Source of the DNA: Thiomonas intermedia
Lineage (GTDB): Bacteria > Pseudomonadota > Gammaproteobacteria > Burkholderiales > Burkholderiaceae_C
Direction: 5' to 3'
DNA: 64,000 nucleotides
Assembly: GCF_002028405.1 (NCBI RefSeq)
Contig: NZ_CP020046.1
Span: 3,224,001-3,288,000 of the forward strand
The position numbers and the translations under genes are program-made. The notes below the pieces were generated by a model. The model made no database searches and had not been told where the DNA came from. It saw only the letters and a program-made list of their open reading frames with translations. Of this stretch, positions 46,915 to 54,225 are shown one piece after another (the stretch's first letter is position 1; each line of letters begins with the position of its first letter).

Positions 46915-48858
46915 ATGTCTCAGCAGTTCACGCACAACGGCGTCCGTACGTCGTACCGCAGATCCCACGCGTCGGCGCTTTCTTGCGCGGCCATCAAACC
47001 CGTTGCACGCGCCACATGCGTCGTTGCGCTCGGGCTCACCGCCCTCCACGCCCAGGCACAGAGTGCCCCGGCGGAGGCCACCGCTTTGCCCCCCGTGGTG
47101 GTGTCCGCGACGGGTTATCCGCAGCCGCTGGCGAGTGCCCTGCCCAGTGTCAGCGTCATCACCCGCGAGCAGATCGAGCAAAGCGGCGCACAGAATCTGG
47201 TGACACTGCTGCAGCAGGTTGCGGGAGTCCAGGTGACCAACAGTGGCGGCCCGGGGCAACCCAGCAATGTGTTCGTACGCGGATTCGGTGGCGCCGACGT
47301 CCTGGTGCTGCTCGACGGCGTGCCCATGAATGCCCAGGACGCCACGGGCACGTCGTATCTCAACAACTTCACCACCGATCAGATCCAGCGCGTGGAGATC
47401 ATCCGCGGCAATGTGTCGGCCATCTACGGCTCCGGTGCGATTGGCGGTGTAGTGCTCATCACCACCCGCAAGGGCAGCAAAAAGCCTGAAGCGTCGGTTT
47501 CGGTAACGGCGGGCAGTCGCCATACGGCCACGGTCTCGGCCAACGCCAGCGGGCAGATCGGCAACACGGCGCTGCAGGCCGGCATCAGCCGCTCGACCAC
47601 GCAAGGCATCAGCGCCATCAATCCCGCGCAGCTCAGCCAGGCCAACCCGAACACCAACGGCTATGGCAACACGACGATGAACGGCTCCATCGTGCAGACG
47701 CTGGCGCCTGGGCAATCGCTGGGCTTGCGCGCCTTCAGCAGCCAGGGCCGCGCCAGCTACGACAGCTATGGGGCCTATGCCAGCCCGACCGACACCAATC
47801 TGAGCAGCACCACGCAGGACCTCTACCAGATCTTCAGCGACAACCAGGTGACCTCGGCCTGGAAGTCGCATGTCAGCGTGTCACAGCAGAGCACGACCAA
47901 CACCACCGAGAATTTCAGCGCCTTTCCCTACAGTGCGACCTACCGCACGCGGATCGAGCAAGGGCTCTGGCGCAACGTGATGCAGCTGGGGGCGGGCTGG
48001 ACGGCCACGGCCGGGCTGGAGTTTCAGCGCCAATCCGTGCATTCGATCACCGCCTCCATCCCCGACGAGCAGCGCGACGCCAGGGCCGTGTTCGCGGGGG
48101 TGAATGGCCGCATCGGCAGCAACGAGATCCAGCTCAATCTGCGGCACGATGCGATCGACGGCTATGGCGGCCAGAACACCGGCTATCTGGGCTATGGGCG
48201 CGAACTGGGCGGTGGCTTCAAGGCGATTGCCAGCTACTCGACGGCCTTCAATGCCGCGCCTTTGGGCTACCTCTACGCTCCGTTCTATGGCAATCCGGAT
48301 CTGAAACCCGAAAAGGCGCATTCGGCAGAGGCCGGCCTGCAGTGGTCGCAAGGAGTGAATGTGCTGCGCGCCACGCTGTTCCAGACCAAGATGACCGACA
48401 AATGGCAGTACGACTTCACCTCCAGCACCTTCCAGAACATCGCCAGCAGCAGCACCCGCGGGCTGGAGTTGAGCGGACGCGGCGCCTGGAGGGGCTGGGT
48501 TTACGACGCCAACCTCACCTTGCAGCAACCCGTGGATACCAGCCAGCCCGATGAGCCGACCCTGCAGCGCCAGGCCCGCAGCCTGGCGAACATCTCGATC
48601 AGCCGAGCGTTCGCGTCGGTGCTCTATGGCGCGACCGTGCATTACAGTGGCCCCAGATGGGACAGCGGCCCGACGGGACAGGTGACTCTGGGCGGCTACA
48701 CCACGGTCGATCTCAACGCCAGCGGTGCGCTGTCGAAAAACTGGCGCTGGAATGCGAGGGTGCAGAACCTGTTCGACAAGCAGTACCAGACCGTCTATGG
48801 CTACAACCGGGAACCGCTGGGGATTTTTCTCGGCCTGACCTGGCGGCCCGCGCTCTGA
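46915..48858 (+). CDS. btuB: TonB-dependent outer-membrane receptor, BtuB-like
   Basis: From MSQQFTHNGV the precursor is 647 residues with a long signal region (hydrophobic stretch ending HAQAQ). The plug domain begins PPVVVSATGYPQPLASALP and includes QQVAGVQVTNSG and FVRGFGGADVLVLLDGVP; a 22-strand barrel ends with the typical aromatic C-terminus LGLTWRPAL. The cobalamin riboswitch upstream makes vitamin B12 or another corrinoid the likely ligand. The open frame upstream of 46915 overlaps leader sequence and has no receptor similarity. Confidence 0.93.
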   Translation: MSQQFTHNGVRTSYRRSHASALSCAAIKPVARATCVVALGLTALHAQAQSAPAEATALPPVVVSATGYPQPLASALPSVSVITREQIEQSGAQNLVTLLQQVAGVQVTNSGGPGQPSNVFVRGFGGADVLVLLDGVPMNAQDATGTSYLNNFTTDQIQRVEIIRGNVSAIYGSGAIGGVVLITTRKGSKKPEASVSVTAGSRHTATVSANASGQIGNTALQAGISRSTTQGISAINPAQLSQANPNTNGYGNTTMNGSIVQTLAPGQSLGLRAFSSQGRASYDSYGAYASPTDTNLSSTTQDLYQIFSDNQVTSAWKSHVSVSQQSTTNTTENFSAFPYSATYRTRIEQGLWRNVMQLGAGWTATAGLEFQRQSVHSITASIPDEQRDARAVFAGVNGRIGSNEIQLNLRHDAIDGYGGQNTGYLGYGRELGGGFKAIASYSTAFNAAPLGYLYAPFYGNPDLKPEKAHSAEAGLQWSQGVNVLRATLFQTKMTDKWQYDFTSSTFQNIASSSTRGLELSGRGAWRGWVYDANLTLQQPVDTSQPDEPTLQRQARSLANISISRAFASVLYGATVHYSGPRWDSGPTGQVTLGGYTTVDLNASGALSKNWRWNARVQNLFDKQYQTVYGYNREPLGIFLGLTWRPAL

Positions 48859-48877
48859 GCCGCATTACGCATCCACC

Positions 48878-49831
48878 ATGTCCGCTGATTCCACGATGGG
48901 CCTCGCCGATCAAGGCGCCTCACGCCTGCGCTGGGGCTTGCCCCTGTTGCTGGCCGCCGTCGTGGCGGTGGCGTTGTCGGTGGGCGAGGGCGGCTGGAAT
49001 GCGGACATCGTCTGGCAGCTCCGGCTGCCGCGGGTGCTTGCTGGCATGGGGGTGGGGGCGCTGCTGGCCCAGGCGGGATTGAGCATGCAGATTCTGCTGC
49101 GCAATCCGCTGGCTGACCCCTATGTGCTGGGCGCTTCGGGAGGCGCCGGGCTGGGCGCCATCGCGGCGCTTCTTCTGGGGGCCGCCCTGTGGCTGGGCAG
49201 CGTGCTTGGTGCGGGCCTGGTCCTGCTGCTGCTTCTGTTGATGGGGCGGCGCTTCATGGCGAGCCGCGATGACGAAGCCTCGGCGCAACTCATTCTGATC
49301 GGCGCCATGCTGGCGGCCATCGCCGGCGCGCTCTCCACGCTGCTGTTGAGTCTGGTGCCCGACCAGCAGCTTCGGGGCGCCATGTTCTGGCTGGTCGGCA
49401 ATCTCTCTGGCGCCGAACACGGCCTGGGCCTATGCGCGCTGGCGGCGCTGGCTACGGGCTGGCTGTCGTGGCGCCAGCGACGCTACGACCGCTTGCTGCT
49501 CGGCAGCGAGACGGCCTGGCTGCTGGGCGAGCCGGTGGCACGGCTGCGGCTGGAACTCGTGATCCTGGCGGCGGTGGCCACAGGGGCGTCGGTGGCCGTA
49601 GCCGGCGCGGTGGGTTTCGTCGGTCTGGTCGTGCCGCAGGCCTTGCGACTTCTCGGCCTTCAACGCATGCGGGATCAAGCCTGGGCGTCGCCCCTGGCGG
49701 GGGCTGCCCTCGTGGTCGCTGCGGATACCCTGGCGCGCGGTGTATTCATGCCTTACGAACTGCCCGTGGGTGCCGTGACGGCGCTGGTGGGCGCGCCAGT
49801 GTTCATTCTGATGCTGAGGCGGGCGCGGTGA
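48878..49831 (+). CDS. btuC: Cobalamin ABC transporter permease (FecCD family)
   Basis: The 317-residue protein has about nine to ten helices and FecCD motifs: LRLPRVLAGMGVGALLAQAG, RNPLADPYVLGASGGAGLGA and AVGFVGLVVPQALRL. It lies 19 bp after the receptor and 4 bp overlaps the ATPase gene (GTGA). Position under the B12 riboswitch makes it the BtuC equivalent. No periplasmic BtuF gene is found in this cluster. Confidence 0.9.
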   Translation: MSADSTMGLADQGASRLRWGLPLLLAAVVAVALSVGEGGWNADIVWQLRLPRVLAGMGVGALLAQAGLSMQILLRNPLADPYVLGASGGAGLGAIAALLLGAALWLGSVLGAGLVLLLLLLMGRRFMASRDDEASAQLILIGAMLAAIAGALSTLLLSLVPDQQLRGAMFWLVGNLSGAEHGLGLCALAALATGWLSWRQRRYDRLLLGSETAWLLGEPVARLRLELVILAAVATGASVAVAGAVGFVGLVVPQALRLLGLQRMRDQAWASPLAGAALVVAADTLARGVFMPYELPVGAVTALVGAPVFILMLRRAR

Positions 49832-50589
49832 TCGCGACGCCCTGTCTCGAGGTGGAGAACCTCGATGTGGCTACCGCGGCGCAGCAGCCGGTGCTGGCGA
49901 GACAACTGTCCTTTCGCCTGCGCCAGGGCGAGCGTCTGGGCGTCATCGGCCGCAACGGCGTCGGCAAGTCCACGTTGCTGCGCCAACTCGCCGGGCTGCT
50001 TCCGCTGGGCGGGTCTGCCGCCGCCGTCAGGTTGGGCGGGCGGTCGCTGTCCGATCTGAGCCCGGAGCGTCTGGCCGGTCTGCGCACCCTGATGCCAACG
50101 CAGCCGCGAGACCGTTTCAATCTCCCGGTACTCGCCTTGCTCGAACTCTCGCAACATCGATCCGATGGCCTGACGGCGCACGAATCGTTGCGGCTTGTCG
50201 ACGCCTGGTCGCTACGCGACCGGTCGGTGCTGCATCTTTCGGCGGGCGAGCGGCAGCGCGTCGGGCTGGCGCAGGCCCTGGTGCAGGGCGCAGCCATCCT
50301 GCTGCTCGATGAGCCCGTCGCCTTTCAGGATCCGGGGCATCAGTCTCTGGTGGGCACCGTGCTGGCGAACCTCCCCGATCACGCCGTGGTGTTCTGCGCC
50401 CACGATGTCAATTGGGTCGCCCGCTTCGCCACCCATGTGCTGGGGCTGGGTCTGCAGAACGATGTGCGGGGCTGGACGTTCGAGCGATGCGAGCAGGCAC
50501 TGCGGGCCGACCTGCTGAGCAGCCTGTACGGCTGCGAGTGGATGGCGCTTGACCATGCCGATGGACGTCGCGCCTGGATGGCGCGCTGA
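49828..50589 (+). CDS. btuD: Cobalamin ABC transporter ATP-binding protein
   Basis: The 253-residue ATPase starts with GTG overlapping the permease stop. It has Walker A GRNGVGKST, signature LSAGERQRVG and Walker B ILLLDEPVAFQDP. The short, BtuD-like form and coupling to a FecCD permease support B12 import. The upstream open frame belongs to a shadow of btuC. Confidence 0.88.
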   Translation: MIATPCLEVENLDVATAAQQPVLARQLSFRLRQGERLGVIGRNGVGKSTLLRQLAGLLPLGGSAAAVRLGGRSLSDLSPERLAGLRTLMPTQPRDRFNLPVLALLELSQHRSDGLTAHESLRLVDAWSLRDRSVLHLSAGERQRVGLAQALVQGAAILLLDEPVAFQDPGHQSLVGTVLANLPDHAVVFCAHDVNWVARFATHVLGLGLQNDVRGWTFERCEQALRADLLSSLYGCEWMALDHADGRRAWMAR

Positions 50590-50632
50590 CCCGTCGAGAC
50601 GTTGCGCCCGCGCAATCGCCGATACTTACGTC

Positions 50633-51880
50633 ATGCCGCCCTCCAACGACCCTCAACGCGCGCCGCTTGCGCCGCAACTCGGCGCCCGCGCGTGGCGGGC
50701 ATTCAAGGCCCGGCTCGCCACATCGGCGCGATGGCTGAAGACCGACTGGCGGCAGGCCGGGCCACCTGCGCTCATCGCGCTGCTGGCCTTGATCAACGGA
50801 TTGGCGCAGATCAGCCCGCATTTTCTTTCGCTGCGGGTCACCTTGCTGGGCATCGCCCAGAGCGGCGCCGACGGCATCACCGGGCTGGAGGATCTGGCCG
50901 CCTTTCCCCATGTGATCGTGGGTATTGGCCTGGTGCTGATGGTGCCGGGTCTGCTGATGCGCGCGCGGGTGGCCTGGGTGCTGGCGATATTTCTGGGCAT
51001 CGTGTCGGCCGGGCTTGCGCTGTGGGCGGCCCATCGGCCCGATGCGGTGTTCATTCTGTCGGGGGTGCTGCTGCTGGCTCTGCTGGTGTATGGCCGACAC
51101 TTCACCCGCAGCAGCCTGGCGGCCAGTTCCCTGTTCGCGCTGCTTGGCGTGAGCAGTTTGCTGATCTACGGCACGCTGGGCAGTCTCTGGTTCGGCGCGG
51201 GCTACACCCCTCCGATCCACAGCCTGCCGACCGCGTTTTATTACACCATCGAGACCATGTCCACGGTGGGTTATGGCGACATCGTGCCGCATACGCTTCA
51301 CGCGCGGATGTTCACCGTGTCGATGATCGTGCTGGGCATTTCGGTGTTCGCCACCACGCTGTCCGTCGTGATCGGACCGGTGATCGGCGGTAGTCTCAAA
51401 CGGGCTCTGGAGGGAAGAATGCACAGCGAACGACGCAGGAACCATTACGTCATCATCGGGGTATCGAGCCTGGCCTACGCCATGTGGAAAGAGTTGACCG
51501 GCCGCGGTGTGCCGGTCACCGTCATTGCGCCGATCGGCCATCCCTCACCCTATCCTGATACGGCCGACGTGATCACGGCGGACGCCACACGCGACGAAAC
51601 CCTCCGCCTGGCCGGAGTGCCTCACGCCAAGGTCGTGCTGACCCTGCGCGACGACGATGCCGAAAACGCCTTCGCCGTGCTGGCCGTGAAGGAAATGGCG
51701 CCCGGAGTGAAGACCATTGCCGGCGTCAACGACGTGCGGCATGTCAACAAGATCCGGCGCGTCCAGCCCGACGTATTGTTTGCCCCGCAGTTGCTGGGCA
51801 GCCAACTTCTCGCGCGCGATCTGTTCGACGAGCCGATCGACAACGAGACGGTGCATCAGTTGCTGTTCCCGCAGGCGTGA
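50633..51880 (+). CDS. Potassium channel protein with RCK domain (Kch-like)
   Basis: From MPPSNDPQRA the protein is 415 residues. It has several membrane helices (about 45-230), the selectivity filter TVGYGD in TIETMSTVGYGDIVPHT and a C-terminal TrkA-N/RCK domain beginning NHYVIIGVSSLAYAMWKEL. The layout resembles E. coli Kch. The glycine pattern of the nucleotide site is weaker (GVSSLA) than the usual GxGxxG, so NAD binding is uncertain. It lies 43 bp after btuD and may read through from the B12 operon. Confidence 0.88.
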   Translation: MPPSNDPQRAPLAPQLGARAWRAFKARLATSARWLKTDWRQAGPPALIALLALINGLAQISPHFLSLRVTLLGIAQSGADGITGLEDLAAFPHVIVGIGLVLMVPGLLMRARVAWVLAIFLGIVSAGLALWAAHRPDAVFILSGVLLLALLVYGRHFTRSSLAASSLFALLGVSSLLIYGTLGSLWFGAGYTPPIHSLPTAFYYTIETMSTVGYGDIVPHTLHARMFTVSMIVLGISVFATTLSVVIGPVIGGSLKRALEGRMHSERRRNHYVIIGVSSLAYAMWKELTGRGVPVTVIAPIGHPSPYPDTADVITADATRDETLRLAGVPHAKVVLTLRDDDAENAFAVLAVKEMAPGVKTIAGVNDVRHVNKIRRVQPDVLFAPQLLGSQLLARDLFDEPIDNETVHQLLFPQA

Positions 51881-51974
51881 CCAGCGCTGGCCGCTGGCCT
51901 GGGCATGCGCGGCGGGCCACGCGGCTGAAGGCCCGATCCTGACCCCGCCGCCCGGTCGAGGCGGCGCCCATGAA

Positions 51975-51998
51975 AAACGCCCGCAGCTGCGGGCGTTT
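51975..51998. terminator. Bidirectional Rho-independent terminator
   Basis: A perfect palindrome (AAACGCCCGCAG with CTGCGGGCGTTT) has A residues on one side and T residues on the other. It lies between the potassium channel and the convergent ppiC gene and could stop transcription from both sides. Confidence 0.75.
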
Positions 51999-52035
51999 CG
52001 AAGGTTGCATCGGCCGGGGGCCGGTGCAGACACGA

Positions 52036-52824
52036 TCACTCCGTGATCTTGGCCTTGGCGCGCAGTTCGTCCTGGTACTTGGTGATTTCTTCGCGCTGCA
52101 GCTCGGCTTGGATCTGGGGCTTGAGTTGCTCCAGCGTGGGCGCCTTGGCGGGACGGGTGGCGTCCAGCTTGATCACATGCCAGCCAAACTGGCTTTGCAC
52201 CGGGGTCTGTGTGTATTGGCCGGGCTTGAGGGCTTCCAGGGCCTTGGCGAACGGTGGCACATAGTTGCTGGGCGTTGACCAGCCCAGGTCGCCGCCGTTG
52301 GCCGCGCTGCCGGTGTCCTTGGAGTATTTCTTCGCCAGATCGGAGAACTTGGCACCTTTCTTCAGCTGGGCGATGATGTCCTGGGCTTCCTTCTCGCTGG
52401 GCACGAGGATGTGCTGGGCCTTGTACTCGGTGTTGCCGAATTTCTTGGCGAACTCGTCATACTTGGCCTTGACTTGCGCATCGGTGACGGGATGCTTTTG
52501 CAGATACGCGTTGAACAGGGCGCGGATCAGGATGTTCTGGCGGGAGATGCGGACCTCATCCAGCACGGTCGGGTCTTTGTCGATCCCGAGCTTGTCGGCT
52601 TCCTGAACCATGACTTCACGGCTGATCAGCTCGTTCTTGACCATGTCCTTGAGCTGGGGCGTGACCGGCTGGCCCTGCTGCTTGGCCATGCTGTTGGCCA
52701 CGGAGTCGGCCAAAGACTGCGGAATGGGCTTGCCATTCACGGTGGCGATGTTCTGGGCCCAGGCGGGGGCGGCCAGCACGCAGCTCATTGCCGTGACGGC
52801 CAGAATGCGGGAGAGTTTGAACAT
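52036..52824 (-). CDS. Periplasmic parvulin-type peptidyl-prolyl isomerase
   Basis: From MFKLSRILAV the precursor is 262 residues with a signal peptide ending AWA before QNIATVNGKP. A SurA-like N-terminal helical part is followed by the parvulin domain (YKAQHILVPSEKEAQDIIAQ, then NGGDLGWSTPSNYVPPFAKA and FGWHVIKLD). It helps fold outer-membrane proteins. It follows bolA and yciB on the same strand, a common betaproteobacterial trio. Confidence 0.92.
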   Translation of the reverse strand: MFKLSRILAVTAMSCVLAAPAWAQNIATVNGKPIPQSLADSVANSMAKQQGQPVTPQLKDMVKNELISREVMVQEADKLGIDKDPTVLDEVRISRQNILIRALFNAYLQKHPVTDAQVKAKYDEFAKKFGNTEYKAQHILVPSEKEAQDIIAQLKKGAKFSDLAKKYSKDTGSAANGGDLGWSTPSNYVPPFAKALEALKPGQYTQTPVQSQFGWHVIKLDATRPAKAPTLEQLKPQIQAELQREEITKYQDELRAKAKITE

Positions 52825-52869
52825 GAAGTCATCCAGAAGGGGGAGGGAACACATGGCCAGGGCGCGCCG

Positions 52870-53184
52870 TCAGGCCGTCTCTGGTTTATCGGAGCGGCCG
52901 ACCTGGAGTGCGTCTCCAGGCGCCTGACAATCGAGCACCAGGGCATGTATCTCATGGTGCATCATCGAAGCCAAAGCATCATACACGAGGCGATGTCTGG
53001 CCAGACGCGAGGCGCCGGCAAACCGCGCGCTGACAATCCGCACCCGGAAATGACTGCCTTCGGCATCGAATCCGCCATGTCCGGCATGGGCCGCGGAGTC
53101 GTCGGCCACCTGCAGGGTTTCGGGGTTCAGAGCTTGCTGCAACAGCGCTTCGATGCGCGCTCGACGGGACATCGGGGAGGGCAT
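52870..53184 (-). CDS. bolA: BolA family protein
   Basis: The 104-residue protein has the BolA pattern: RARIEALLQQALNPETLQVADDS, the ligand-region His in HAGHGGFDAEGSHFRV and RLARHRLVYDAL. BolA proteins partner monothiol glutaredoxins in Fe-S cluster trafficking and affect cell shape. The ATG overlaps the yciB stop by one base (TGATG); an ATG four codons downstream is an alternative. Confidence 0.9.
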   Translation of the reverse strand: MPSPMSRRARIEALLQQALNPETLQVADDSAAHAGHGGFDAEGSHFRVRIVSARFAGASRLARHRLVYDALASMMHHEIHALVLDCQAPGDALQVGRSDKPETA

Positions 53185-53723
53185 CAGGCGTTTTCGTCCA
53201 GCTTCATGTGCTTGGCGAGCAGCAGCGACTGCCCGAGGACGAACACCAGCGTCAGCGCCAGACTGCCAAACAGCTTGAAGTCCACCCAGAGGTTGGTGGA
53301 GACGTTGTAGGCAATCACGATGTTGAGCACGCCCATGAGGACGAAGAAGACCACCCACGACCAGTTGACGCGGTTCCAGATCGGGTCGGGCAGCTGCATC
53401 TGCTTGCCCATGAGGCTGCGCATCAGGTTCTTGCCCTGGAGCAGTTGGGCGCCGGCGAGGATGATGGCGAACAGCCAGTACAGCACCGTGGGCTTCCACT
53501 TGATGAAGGTGTCGTTGTGGAACAGCAGCGTGGCCCCGCCGAAGATCACCACGACCCCCAGACTGAGCCACAGCATCGGTTCCACCTTGCGGTGCTTGAA
53601 CCACACCCAGCCGATCTGCGCGAAGGTCGCCGCTATGGTCACCGCGGTGGCGGCGTAGATCCCCGCCACCTTGAACACGATGAAAAACAGGATGATGGGA
53701 AAAAAATCGAAAAGGATCTTCAA
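53184..53723 (-). CDS. yciB: Inner-membrane-spanning protein YciB (septation protein A family)
   Basis: The 179-residue protein starts MKILFDFFPIILFFIVFK and has five to six hydrophobic helices, with the conserved NDTFIKWKPTVLYWLFA and NRVNWSWVVFFVLMGVLN stretches. It is thought to influence envelope synthesis and septation. It heads the yciB-bolA-ppiC group; the 160-bp gap upstream contains no recognisable motif. Confidence 0.93.
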   Translation of the reverse strand: MKILFDFFPIILFFIVFKVAGIYAATAVTIAATFAQIGWVWFKHRKVEPMLWLSLGVVVIFGGATLLFHNDTFIKWKPTVLYWLFAIILAGAQLLQGKNLMRSLMGKQMQLPDPIWNRVNWSWVVFFVLMGVLNIVIAYNVSTNLWVDFKLFGSLALTLVFVLGQSLLLAKHMKLDENA

Positions 53724-53882
53724 GGTGTCGGTGATGTGGGGTGGGGCGGAGCGCTCAGGAAGCTCGCCAGCTCATTGAGCGTTAACTTGAGCGTCGACTC
53801 GGCAGGGCAAGCGCCGGGTGGTACGGCAGTCATCGGAGGCGAAATTGTCCCATGTTTGATGGCGCCGGGATGTCCAATGTCT

Positions 53883-54197
53883 TTACGGTGCCGGGTATTT
53901 CACGGCGTTTTTGCCGATCTTGTTTTCCACCGCCTGGTCTATGTCGATGCCAGTGTGGTCGGCGATCTGGACGAGATAGATCAGCACATCGGCAATCTCG
54001 TCGGCAATCCGGCCCTGCAGGTCGGGGTCCAGGCCAGACTGCTGCGACTGTTCGGGCGTCATCCACTGGAAGGGCTCCACCAGCTCGGCGGCCTCCACGA
54101 TCATGGCCATCGCGAGATTCTTGGGCGTCTGGTAGGGCGTCCAGTTGCGCTCGGCCGCGAACTGTCGCAAGCGGGCCTGCAAGGCGGGTATGTCCAA
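53883..54197 (-). CDS. MazG-like nucleotide pyrophosphohydrolase
   Basis: From the TTG at 54197 the protein is 104 residues (DIPALQARLRQFAAERNW). It has the MazG/RS21-C6 four-helix pattern with metal residues in EAAELVEPFQW and ADEIADVLIYLVQIAD. It should hydrolyse a nucleoside triphosphate, probably a modified or deoxy-cytidine type, to the monophosphate. I chose TTG because AGGAG lies seven bases upstream; the open frame extends into glnD without similarity. It lies 28 bp after glnD. Confidence 0.87.
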   Translation of the reverse strand: MDIPALQARLRQFAAERNWTPYQTPKNLAMAMIVEAAELVEPFQWMTPEQSQQSGLDPDLQGRIADEIADVLIYLVQIADHTGIDIDQAVENKIGKNAVKYPAP

Positions 54198-54225
54198 TCG
54201 GGGCTCCTGAAATCCGGGTACGGGC

